Assembly (NCBI GenBank): GCA_964599655.1
Contig: CAZRGV010000002.1
Coordinates: forward strand, 1-64,000
Source: CAZRGV01 sp964599655
Lineage (GTDB): Bacteria > Planctomycetota > Planctomycetia > Isosphaerales > Isosphaeraceae
Direction: 5' to 3'
DNA: 64,000 nt
Part shown: positions 42,041 to 50,271 of the stretch, piece after piece
Numbering within the stretch: the stretch's first letter is position 1
How the letters are laid out: each line of letters begins with the position of its first letter
Program-made: the position numbers and the translations under genes
The notes under the pieces: model-generated
The model's database searches: none
Told to the model about the DNA's origin: nothing
What the model saw: only the letters and a program-made list of their open reading frames with translations

Positions 42041-43218
42041 CGAGAAATTCCATGCGGCAGCGAATCTGAGGGTAAGGACGTCTGCCCGCGGGTCGGTTTG
42101 GTCCTTGGTTGTTTTCGAAGCTCTTCGAAAAGCTGACGATACAGGGTTGCTTGAACGTCGAATGTGAATTGTTCTCGAATTCGATTCCGGCCTTGACGAC
42201 CCATCGACCGACGTCGTCCATCATCCTGCACAAGGTTGAGGATACTTCTGGCCAACGCGTTCGGATCACCGGGTGGTACGAGCAGGCCGTCCTTACCATC
42301 GTCGACGACTTCCGGCGTTCCTCCCACAGCGGTTGCCACGACGGGTACGCCGGAAGCGTAGGCTTCGAGTGCGATGACAGGTAATCCTTCTGTAAAGGAG
42401 GGTAGCACAGCAAGATCAAGATGAGGAAGAAAACGGATCACGTCGGACCGGAACCCTGCCAGAACGAACCGGTCTTTTAGCTTGAGGGCTTCGATCCGGC
42501 GAGCCAAGTCATCGCGGAGTGGTCCGTCACCGAAGAGAACGAAGTTGACCGAAGGGTCGGTTTGGACCACGATTGCCGCCGCTTCGACCATCACGCCAAA
42601 CCCTTTCTCGGGACTGAGTCGGCCAGCGGCTCCCACAATCCGTCTGGGTGGCGTTGGGAACAGGGCGCGAAGTTGCTCGGCGTATGCGGGATCCGGGTCA
42701 CGAAACGCTTCCGCAAAGATCGCGTTACGGATGACGACAACTCGTTCGGCTGGCACTCCGGCTCGACGCACCTTGACGGCCTGGCCTTCCGAGACGCAGA
42801 CCACACGGTCCATCCATCGCATGCAGAGCCGGTCTATCGTCTCGTACACGCGGACCTTGGCCGATTCCGCCGTCCAGCCGTGCGCGACGGCCACGACCGG
42901 GATGCCCGCCTTTCTCGCCGCCAGATAGCCCAGGAGGTTGGCCTTGTAGTCGGCGCAGGTCAGGACATCGACCTGATCCTGTCGCAGTCGCTTCGCCAGC
43001 TCGTGCACGACGAGGCGAATGCGGGGCATATTGTGCTCGAGCACGACCGCTTCGTGGCCATACCGTTGGATTTCGTCAAGAAACGGCCGATATCTGCCAC
43101 GCTCGTCGAAAAGCAGGAAGACAGACCGGTCTGTCTCGGGCAGACTCCTCGCCAGTCCGAGCATCTGACGCTCGGGGCCTCCGAAGAACGAGGACGACCG
43201 CAACTGGGCGATAACCAT
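42037..43218 (-). CDS. GT4 glycosyltransferase
   Basis: The 393-aa protein starts MVIAQLRSSSFFGGPERQML, and its donor half has AAGRLSPEKGFGVMVEAAAI and the E-x7-E motif EGLPVIALEAYASG. It should transfer a sugar to a lipid-linked acceptor. The stop overlaps the start of the GT2 gene (ATGA), so the pair is translationally coupled. It is separated from the upstream GT4 gene by 98 bases. Confidence 0.9.
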   Translation of the reverse strand: MVIAQLRSSSFFGGPERQMLGLARSLPETDRSVFLLFDERGRYRPFLDEIQRYGHEAVVLEHNMPRIRLVVHELAKRLRQDQVDVLTCADYKANLLGYLAARKAGIPVVAVAHGWTAESAKVRVYETIDRLCMRWMDRVVCVSEGQAVKVRRAGVPAERVVVIRNAIFAEAFRDPDPAYAEQLRALFPTPPRRIVGAAGRLSPEKGFGVMVEAAAIVVQTDPSVNFVLFGDGPLRDDLARRIEALKLKDRFVLAGFRSDVIRFLPHLDLAVLPSFTEGLPVIALEAYASGVPVVATAVGGTPEVVDDGKDGLLVPPGDPNALARSILNLVQDDGRRRSMGRQGRNRIREQFTFDVQATLYRQLFEELRKQPRTKPTRGQTSLPSDSLPHGISR

Positions 43219-43316
43219 CGTGGACGATACCTCGGACCCGATCCTCTATTGCTCTTGCCAATGCCTCGAAAGCGGTTTCCGGTGTCAAATCCGGATCCAA
43301 CCAACCTGAGGCCTGT

Positions 43317-44552
43317 TCAACGCGATCCGACGGCCCTGACGGACCGATCTTCGAGGCAGTTTTCCCAGACCTGTTCCAGTTTGGTTGCCAAGGTGTCCCA
43401 GTCGTAGCGATCGAGAACGAAGCGGCGGCCACGCTCCGCCATGGCCAACGCGGGTGCCGGATTGCGGATGCAGTCGATGAGGGCGAGGGCCATCGTTTGG
43501 GGATCGTCGGCCTGCACGAAATCTTGTCCCGCAGTCAGTTCCAGGCCTTCGGCACCAATCTTTGTAGAGACAACGGGGAGACCGGTAGCCAGTGACTCAA
43601 GAATTTTTAGCCTGGAACCGCCACCGATGCGAAGGGGAACGGTCATCACACCACAATCACCCAGAAACGGCCTCACGTCGGGTACGTCGGCGTGTAACTC
43701 AACCGCTTCCATGGCCTGAATCCGCCGGAGGAGCCCTTCGGGAGGGTGTCGACCGACCAGGCAGAGCCGGGCCAAAGGTTCTTCGGCTCGCACGAGGGGG
43801 AAAATCTGGTCCAGGAGCAGGTTGACCGCGTCCAGGTTGGGTCGCCAGGACAGACTCCCAAGGAAGAGGATCCGCTTCGGGTCGCGATCAGGCCGGACGG
43901 CTTCGAAGTAGGCCCGGTCGATGCCATTGTCGACGACGTCGACTTGATGTTTGCCGAATTGCTTGCGAATCAGATTTGCGTCATCGGGGCTGACCGCCAC
44001 GATGCGACGGGCCTCGGCAAACGCCTGTCGCTCGAATCGCTCGTACTTCCGCCACTGTTGGTAGATGTACCATCGCTTCAGTGGATGTAGTTCCGTTTCG
44101 TAGTAACGCTGCCAGATCAAAGATTCGACGTTATGAGCGACGATCAGCTTGTGAACATTGGACAGATCGCGCAGCGCTCGGATGTATGGTGTTGATTCGG
44201 CCTGCCAGAGGTGAACGGTGTTTTTCGAGGCAAACTCCCGGACCGCGCGGCGAATAGTGTGACCACCATGGGAAGAGACGGAATACGGCCACGGTGAAAT
44301 GAGATTCGCGGCGAGACGGGCGTAGAATGAAATTCCATGTTTGGATGGAATAGGATGATCAACAGTAATTGTCTGGATTCTATGATCACCGAGATACTCT
44401 ACGGCTTGGCGTGTCTCCTCAAGATCCGTGCGGCGGGCAATGAAGGTGATACGATGTCGATCGGCCAGTCTCGTCAAGAGATTGAGAGTCCGAATCCGGT
44501 TGCCCGCTGTTGGCGGGTAAGGAAACTCGGAATTCACGACAACAATATTCAT
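43317..44552 (-). CDS. GT4 glycosyltransferase, Stp1-like
   Basis: The 411-aa product starts MNIVVVNSEFPYPPTAGNRI and carries FLGSLSWRPNLDAVNLLLDQ, DVRPFLGDCGV and GGGSRLKILESLATG, a layout close to the sugar transferases described with PEP-CTERM/EpsH systems. Donor and acceptor are unknown. About 88 bases of AT-rich DNA separate it from the upstream GT4 gene (44553-44640). That stretch may hold a promoter (a TAAAAT box with a weak TTACAA 16 bases upstream). Confidence 0.88.
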   Translation of the reverse strand: MNIVVVNSEFPYPPTAGNRIRTLNLLTRLADRHRITFIARRTDLEETRQAVEYLGDHRIQTITVDHPIPSKHGISFYARLAANLISPWPYSVSSHGGHTIRRAVREFASKNTVHLWQAESTPYIRALRDLSNVHKLIVAHNVESLIWQRYYETELHPLKRWYIYQQWRKYERFERQAFAEARRIVAVSPDDANLIRKQFGKHQVDVVDNGIDRAYFEAVRPDRDPKRILFLGSLSWRPNLDAVNLLLDQIFPLVRAEEPLARLCLVGRHPPEGLLRRIQAMEAVELHADVPDVRPFLGDCGVMTVPLRIGGGSRLKILESLATGLPVVSTKIGAEGLELTAGQDFVQADDPQTMALALIDCIRNPAPALAMAERGRRFVLDRYDWDTLATKLEQVWENCLEDRSVRAVGSR

Positions 44553-44640
44553 CGACCGTGGTATCTCGCTTGGACTGTTTCGAGTTGTTATGTTATTTTA
44601 ATAAGTTTTCAACTAATTGTAATGTTTAATGTATTTTATG

Positions 44641-45774
44641 TTAGTTATGATAGAGTGATTCGTAATCGGCGACCATGCGTCGTACGTTAAAGTGAGTCTC
44701 AACGCGTCTGCGGCCCGCCAGACCCATTCGATGGGCAAATTCCGGGTTTTTTCTCAACTCCTGAATTGCGGCGGCGAGAGCCTCGGGGTCACGAGGTGGA
44801 ATTAATCGGCCGGTCTCGCCCTCGACAACGACCTCGGGATTGCCGCCAACCTGGGTTGCGACGACGGGCAATCCCCTGGCCATGGCTTCCAGCAAGGTCA
44901 GCGAGACCCCCTCCGAAATCGACGAGAGAGCGAACACGCTTGCTTGTGCCAGTAATGCTGGCACGTCCCGAATTTCGCCAAGAAGCCGGACGCGCTCGCC
45001 CAGGTCGAGTTCACCAATCAATCGTTCGAGATCCGTCCGGCAAGGGCCGTCACCCGCGATGTCGAGCCGGAGTTCGGGGTCGATGGCGGACGCGATTCCG
45101 ATGGCGCGCACCAGCGTTTTCAGGTCTTTTTCCGGACTCAGCCGGGCGACAGCGACGACGGGGCCGGTAGCGGTCGGCCCGTTGTAGGCGAACCGTGACA
45201 GATCGATGCCGTTCCAGATTGTCTGGACACGATCGGCGGCGACACCAGACTGGATCGTCGCGGCCTGGCAATCGGCCGATACGCAGACCACGCGACTCGT
45301 CAGACCGGTCAGGAAATGGAAAACGCGTTGCTCCCGGGAGGAGGCGCCGAAGCTCAAACCGTGGCGCGTGTGGATGACCTGCCTGACTCCGGCAAGCCGG
45401 GCAGCGGGGGCCGCATAGAAAAGTGGTCGATTGTCGTGTGTATGGACGACGTCGATTTTCCAGCGACGAAACAATCGAGCCAATCTCAGGACCAAGGAAG
45501 GTTTCAGACCCGAAGGCTCACCCATGGCCTCGACCGGCCAGCCTTGAGATTCGATTTCGTCGGCAAGTCGACCTCGCCAGCCGATCGAAACGAACCGAAG
45601 ATCAAACCGACGGCGGTCCGCGTGCCGGGCGAACTCGACGAGCAGCTTTTCCAGTCCTCCCATGTCGAGCCCAAAGGCAACATGGCAGACGCGCACGAGC
45701 CGGCTTTCGGTGGCACCACCTTGCCCCTGGATCGAGCGGCCCGAGGTTTGTTCCAGAGCCCGACGAATCGTCAT
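44641..45774 (-). CDS. GT4 glycosyltransferase
   Basis: The 377-aa GT-B enzyme has RVCHVAFGLDMGGLEKLLVE near the N-terminus and the donor motifs VAVARLSPEKDLKTLVRAI and EGVSLTLLEAMARG. ATG 45774 overlaps the stop of the VOC gene as ATGA, so this start is preferred over an in-frame codon at 45837. The coupling ties this glycosyltransferase to the FkbH/ACP/VOC cassette, and suggests it may use or receive the product of that cassette. Confidence 0.88.
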   Translation of the reverse strand: MTIRRALEQTSGRSIQGQGGATESRLVRVCHVAFGLDMGGLEKLLVEFARHADRRRFDLRFVSIGWRGRLADEIESQGWPVEAMGEPSGLKPSLVLRLARLFRRWKIDVVHTHDNRPLFYAAPAARLAGVRQVIHTRHGLSFGASSREQRVFHFLTGLTSRVVCVSADCQAATIQSGVAADRVQTIWNGIDLSRFAYNGPTATGPVVAVARLSPEKDLKTLVRAIGIASAIDPELRLDIAGDGPCRTDLERLIGELDLGERVRLLGEIRDVPALLAQASVFALSSISEGVSLTLLEAMARGLPVVATQVGGNPEVVVEGETGRLIPPRDPEALAAAIQELRKNPEFAHRMGLAGRRRVETHFNVRRMVADYESLYHN

Positions 45775-46193
45775 GGTTCGCCCTTCGGCCCTCGTTCCAC
45801 CAGTTCGAAGGGGATCCGATCCCGCCCGATGAGCCACGCAATCCGACGGCCTGGGAACGCAGCGGCGGCAACCGGCGGTTGGATCAGATAAAGCCCTTGG
45901 GCTCGAAGTTCTCGACAGCCTGATTCGATGTCGTCCACCGCGTAACAGAGGTGATTCAGGCCACCCCCCTTGTTGAGGGCGTTGGTCAATTTGCTGTCTT
46001 CGCGATCCGGCGAGACCAGTTCGAGGAAGACGGAGTCACCCGGTTGACTCAAGAAACGAACGTAGGCGGTCTGGGTCGAGTCGTGAACGATTTCGCTACG
46101 AACCTCACAACCGAGACGGCGAACGTAATAGTCCGTGGCCTCGGCGATGTCCTTCACCACGATTCCAACATGGTGCAAGCTTAAGAACGACAT
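45771..46193 (-). CDS. VOC-family (glyoxalase/epimerase-like) protein
   Basis: The 140-aa single-module vicinal-oxygen-chelate protein starts SFLSLHHVGIVVKDIAEATD and contains LNHLCYAVDDIESG and PFELVE, which supply the usual His and Glu metal ligands. The closest common relatives are methylmalonyl-CoA epimerase-like and glyoxalase proteins, which act on short 2-oxo or CoA/ACP-bound acids. It lies between the acyl carrier protein gene and a glycosyltransferase to which it is coupled by ATGA. It may epimerise or isomerise a carrier-bound acyl unit; that is inference. Confidence 0.8.
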   Translation of the reverse strand: MSFLSLHHVGIVVKDIAEATDYYVRRLGCEVRSEIVHDSTQTAYVRFLSQPGDSVFLELVSPDREDSKLTNALNKGGGLNHLCYAVDDIESGCRELRAQGLYLIQPPVAAAAFPGRRIAWLIGRDRIPFELVERGPKGEP

Positions 46194-46293
46194 GAAATGG
46201 AACCCTGACCACAACTATTGTATCTGTGGTGATTCACTTATCAATTTTGCCGCGAGGATAGCAACGCCGGTGGTCAACGAGGGTAAGATCTTA

Positions 46294-46536
46294 TCAGGAA
46301 CGGAGATTGCGACTTTGAAGATAATCGAGGATCGATTCGAAGGACCCGAAGGAGTCGACACCCTCCGGATCGATCTGAATGCCGAACTCTTCCTCGATGA
46401 CGGTTAGCAGCGAAAAGTTCGCCAGCGAATCCCAGCCCTCGACATTGAGGTTGGTTGCCCCAGGGATCTCCGCCTCGTCCAAGCCGGGGAAAACGGCTGA
46501 GAAACACTGGATCAAGCGGGATCGGGTATCAGCCAT
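46294..46536 (-). CDS. Acyl carrier protein
   Basis: The 80-aa protein has the phosphopantetheine attachment site GWDSLANFSLL with Ser37, followed by the acidic helix VIEEEFGIQI. The reading frame from ATG 46536 overlaps the end of the FkbH-like gene by 25 bases, so they are probably coupled. FkbH-like enzymes load three-carbon units on a partner ACP, which makes this the expected partner. No phosphopantetheinyl transferase gene is in the window; the housekeeping one would be needed. Confidence 0.88.
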   Translation of the reverse strand: MADTRSRLIQCFSAVFPGLDEAEIPGATNLNVEGWDSLANFSLLTVIEEEFGIQIDPEGVDSFGSFESILDYLQSRNLRS

Positions 46537-48269
46537 GCGTCGGGCCCTTTGACTTTGTGATACAGCGGAGGACACTTGGTTTGAAACAACCGACGGGTGA
46601 TCCGAAGTCCGGGTTCCGGCGAGGTCTCCGTAAACTCTGTGAAGAAGCTCCGTAAGGGGCCATTTCTTGGAGTTTCACGGAAATCGAAAACAAGCTGGTC
46701 GACCCCGAATGACTCGAAAAGAACGGAAAGGCACTGGTGCTCGATCCGGCGGGAGAACGCACGACAACTCATGACCCACTGATCAATCGTCACGGTATTC
46801 CCACTCGAGTGACCGGTCAGGACGGCGATTGTCCCTAGAGGACCATACTTATCCTTATAGGACACCAGCAGCAGGAATGCCTCAGGAGAGCGAAGGTGGG
46901 CGAGCCACTCTCCTTCGGTGTAGCGCCGGCCATTGAGGTTAAACTGGTTGGTCTTGTTGATCAACTCAAGGGCTCGAGGGTTGGGCGGCGTCTTGGTCGT
47001 ATTGAACGAAAGCTCAGCCTCGGCCTGTTCGAGGAAGCTGTCAGGGGGCCCGGCTTGCACTTCTTCCCCACCGAAGGACTCGGCGGATCGACGGAGGCTT
47101 TCCAGTCGGATGGCGTCTTCCTCCGAGACCTTGTCCTTGCCGAACAAATCGCGAAGGCGTTGGATCAACTCGTACGCCGCTTGGTCGTTGTCCTTGGGGA
47201 ACAACAGGCCTTCGACGTCGGGGTAAGCCGCTGCGACCTCGGCAAGTTCCATCGGGCTGTCGTCGATGAAGACGACACTATCGGCACCGACGTTCCAGGC
47301 GCTCAAGATCCGGCGAACGGACTCGGACTTGGGTCCCCATCCAACTTCCATGGGGAAGACGTTGCGCTTGTCCAGAATCAAATCCGAGCGTTCGAAGACC
47401 TGGTTCACGACGAGGGGGTCGTTTTTGCTCGCCACGGCGATCAGCACGCCGGCGTCGGCTAGCGAGGCGAGCATTTGCTGGTAAAGACCGTGGATGTGGC
47501 TGCGGTGATCGAGATCCCAGGAGATGCCATCGATGCCAACATCTCCCACGATGCCCCGCCACAGCGTACCGTCGAGGTCCGTGATCAAGCCCTTCTTGGC
47601 CATCGGCGATTGGAGCGAACTTGCCAGCAACTCCGCCACCGCCGATGCGTGTGAGAGACGGTAGGGGAATCCCGAGGAAAGCTCGGAACGGACGTCGAGA
47701 CGGTCACGAGTGGGAGATAATTCGTCGAGGCGCTGAGGATTAACGACACGAACCCCTGGAGCGTGAACAATTTTCGAGGCCAGGGATATCGCAACCTCGC
47801 GCAGCTTGAGGTCAAACGCGCTGGATTGCCGGCAGGGAAAATAGGCCACCGGTGGGATTGGTAGTGTTGGCAGACAGACCGCCAGGGGCAGTTGCTTGGC
47901 AAGACGAACGATCGCCTCGGAGAAGTGGGCCGCGCGTGAGGCGGCCGTCTCGAGGATGTCGGCCAGGGTATTGGCCTTCCAACCTCCCAGGTGCCGCAGG
48001 CCGAGTCTCGGATCCAGGTCGGGCCACTCGATCACCACGGCGGATGCGTCCACCTCCGAGCTCGAAAGCCGCTCCAGGTTACCCAGACAGTCCCCGTAGA
48101 GGCCGGTGAGGATCGTGGTCCCGCGACTGGGATCGAGCTGCCGCAGATGAGCGCCGAGATAGGTCTGCAAGTGCGCGGGCGTGAAGCCACAGACCAGGGC
48201 GATGCTCCGGGCCGGCACCTCTTCGGGAAGGGGGGATTTTAGAATGTTCAGGGCGTCGACGAGTTTCAT
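46512..48269 (-). CDS. FkbH-like HAD-IIIC family protein
   Basis: The 585-aa protein has an N-terminal SGNH-like region (about 1-215), a HAD phosphatase domain with the nucleophile motif DLDGTLW (Asp231, Asp233) and VVFIDDSPMEL, and a C-terminal GNAT-like region (NQFNLNGRRYTEGEWLAHL onward). This is the architecture of FkbH-like proteins. In polyketide pathways FkbH takes 1,3-bisphosphoglycerate, dephosphorylates it and loads a glyceryl unit on an ACP. An ACP gene follows directly with overlap. Start ATG 48269 gives a normal N-terminus (KLVDALNILKSPL); the frame is open to 48356. Confidence 0.88.
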   Translation of the reverse strand: MKLVDALNILKSPLPEEVPARSIALVCGFTPAHLQTYLGAHLRQLDPSRGTTILTGLYGDCLGNLERLSSSEVDASAVVIEWPDLDPRLGLRHLGGWKANTLADILETAASRAAHFSEAIVRLAKQLPLAVCLPTLPIPPVAYFPCRQSSAFDLKLREVAISLASKIVHAPGVRVVNPQRLDELSPTRDRLDVRSELSSGFPYRLSHASAVAELLASSLQSPMAKKGLITDLDGTLWRGIVGDVGIDGISWDLDHRSHIHGLYQQMLASLADAGVLIAVASKNDPLVVNQVFERSDLILDKRNVFPMEVGWGPKSESVRRILSAWNVGADSVVFIDDSPMELAEVAAAYPDVEGLLFPKDNDQAAYELIQRLRDLFGKDKVSEEDAIRLESLRRSAESFGGEEVQAGPPDSFLEQAEAELSFNTTKTPPNPRALELINKTNQFNLNGRRYTEGEWLAHLRSPEAFLLLVSYKDKYGPLGTIAVLTGHSSGNTVTIDQWVMSCRAFSRRIEHQCLSVLFESFGVDQLVFDFRETPRNGPLRSFFTEFTETSPEPGLRITRRLFQTKCPPLYHKVKGPDAWLIPDPA

Positions 48270-48359
48270 GGCATTAAGTCTTGCGAACCTGCCCGAACTT
48301 TGGATTCCAGTCGAAACGGCAAGTCGGGGCGTTTCGACGTCGACTGTGTCTTCCACGGA

Positions 48360-49106
48360 TCAGGACGTTGCGACGGATGTTTCCTGACGAAGCTCCTGAG
48401 CATTGGGGTTGCGGAGTGTGGCGATCTTTCGGGCAGGGTAGCCCGCGACGACGGTGTAAGGCGGAACGTCGCTGAGAACGACCGACCCTGCCGAGACGAT
48501 GCTCCCCTCGCCGATGGTAACGCCGGGCGTGATGATACTTCGCTGACCGATCCAGACATTGTCGCCGATCGTGATCGGCCGGACGTCCTCGGGGCGGGGA
48601 GGTTCCCCCGCCATCCGTGCTTCGGGATCGGAGGGATGGCCATTCGAGTCAAACATGCTGACGTACGAGGCAATCTTGCAGCACTTACCGATCGTAATAC
48701 TCTTTGCCACCACAAACGAACATCCTGTCCGAATGATCGTGCGATCACCAACACGCAGTGTTGGGTTTGGGGAAAAGCGAGCAGCGAAGGTGAAGTGGCA
48801 CTTACCGTCGACTTCGACGAAGTCTCCGAGAATAATTTCTCCCTTGCCTTGAACCCAATGAATGTGAACGTCAGTCCGAACTCCTCGCCCGTATTGCTTG
48901 CAGTACGCCTTGAAAAGTGGTTCGCAAATAAAAACCCGCATCAAGAAGTAATACACCGAACGGATGGCCAGAAACGTCCAGAGCATCGGCTTGACGATGA
49001 TCTTGGGAGCAGGCAGTGTGAAGTTGACAAGACCGCGATAGACCGCCTTGACAAGCTGGGCTGCTGGGTGCTTCGAGGTCGCCAGGTGGTGACGAAAGCT
49101 GGACAC
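48360..49106 (-). CDS. Left-handed beta-helix acyltransferase
   Basis: The 248-aa product has a hexapeptide-repeat domain in its second half: LRVGDRTIIRTGCSFVVAKS, FDSNGHPSDP with the likely catalytic His, IGDNVWIGQRSIITPGVTIG and SDVPPYTVVAGYPARKIA, as in WcaF/maltose-O-acetyltransferase-type enzymes. These transfer an acyl group from acyl-CoA or acyl-ACP to a sugar hydroxyl. The start is GTG 49106 with GGAGAGGAG upstream. It is first in the unit that also encodes the FkbH-like protein and the ACP, so it may use the ACP-bound acyl group. Confidence 0.85.
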   Translation of the reverse strand: MSSFRHHLATSKHPAAQLVKAVYRGLVNFTLPAPKIIVKPMLWTFLAIRSVYYFLMRVFICEPLFKAYCKQYGRGVRTDVHIHWVQGKGEIILGDFVEVDGKCHFTFAARFSPNPTLRVGDRTIIRTGCSFVVAKSITIGKCCKIASYVSMFDSNGHPSDPEARMAGEPPRPEDVRPITIGDNVWIGQRSIITPGVTIGEGSIVSAGSVVLSDVPPYTVVAGYPARKIATLRNPNAQELRQETSVATS

Positions 49107-49556
49107 GGGACGCGGGCTCCTCTCCTAGATCACAGACCAGGGGATCGGTTCACTCCCGGGTCGTTCGGCGCTTAGAATTCGTTCTGGTCAACGGTAACCG
49201 TTCAGGAAGGCCATGGAACACGTGATCGGGGGAATCCTTTGGTTCCTTAAAGATCCGGGCCGGTTACGGGTCGGCCATCGTTTCGTCTGGAACCATCGAT
49301 CGACGGAATGTCAGACGATTCGGCATGGGTAAAATCTGGATCGGCGGATCCTCATGACGTGAGCGCAATGGCCCGATGAGTTCGGTCTCGAACTTCGGCG
49401 GCAAGATCCAAACCGGAAGCGACGCTGGGATTGAAGGTTGGCCGGAACGTTGTCAATCATGATTCCGACGCGCGATCTTTGTACGATGAGTCTTCGTTTC
49501 GTTCGGCACGAGAGCAAAACTCCTAGTATCTGTTGATGCAATAGAAGGTAGAACAC
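49107..49556. other. 450-base divergent intergenic region
   Basis: It lies between the minus-strand acyltransferase (start 49106) and the plus-strand acyltransferase (start 49557), so it should hold two promoters. No convincing -35/-10 pair was found. A TTGGCCGG element with TTGT 10 bases beyond its GG (around 49438-49454) resembles a sigma-54 site but has GT instead of GC. No gene is supported. Confidence 0.4.
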
Positions 49557-50195
49557 ATGCGGCGATTGGCCAAGTCGATCCTCGCGCTTGGACTCTCGGT
49601 CTTGCCGGCGCCCGTCGACCCAGCCCATGCGGGGCCTGGCTTGCACTTGAGATGGCGTTTCGGTTTGCTCAAGGGATGGCGATTTCGGCTCACGCAATCA
49701 TTCCGGGCAATGTTCGGCGGGACGACGCTTCGGACTGGTCGGCGGTTGTCCATCCAGGGTCGGCTCCGGCTGAGAGGACCAGGCTGCGTCGTTCTGGGTG
49801 ACGACGTGATCGTCGACGCCACGACCGACATCTTCACTCACCACCGAGAGGCCGTTGTGACGATTGGGGACCGAAGTTTCGTCAATGGGACCCGGTTCGG
49901 CTGCGTGAGAGAAATTTCCATCGGACCAGAAGCCATTCTGGGGGATGCAAGAATCATGGATACCGATTTTCACTCGGTGTCCCGTCATCGCCGAAGCAAA
50001 TCTGCCTCGATCGGCGTCGCCCCTGTCTTGGTGGGTCAAAACGTCTGGATCGCGGCTGGCGCTGCGGTCCTGAAAGGGGTCACCATCGGCAACGACTCGG
50101 TCGTCGCCTTTGGTTCGGTCGTGGTCAAGGATGTCCCTCCCGGAACGATCGTGGGCGGTAATCCCGCGAGGGAGATCGGTCGAGTACCCGAGTGA
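49557..50195 (+). CDS. Left-handed beta-helix acyltransferase on the opposite strand
   Basis: The 212-aa protein has hexapeptide repeats: VVTIGDRSFVNGTRFGCVRE, MDTDFHSVSRH with a likely catalytic His, VGQNVWIAAGAAVLKGVTIG and KDVPPGTIVGGNPAREIG. It should O-acetylate or acylate a sugar. ATG 49557 is preceded by GAAGGTAG. It is the only plus-strand gene between 37.1 and 64 kb. It is divergent from one acyltransferase and convergent with a GT4 gene. Confidence 0.85.
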   Translation: MRRLAKSILALGLSVLPAPVDPAHAGPGLHLRWRFGLLKGWRFRLTQSFRAMFGGTTLRTGRRLSIQGRLRLRGPGCVVLGDDVIVDATTDIFTHHREAVVTIGDRSFVNGTRFGCVREISIGPEAILGDARIMDTDFHSVSRHRRSKSASIGVAPVLVGQNVWIAAGAAVLKGVTIGNDSVVAFGSVVVKDVPPGTIVGGNPAREIGRVPE

Positions 50196-50271
50196 GTCGT
50201 GCTTCTGGATTCAAGCCGAGAACGACACAGACCGAGTGTTGTGTTAAAGCATATGGATAGTTTTAATACTA

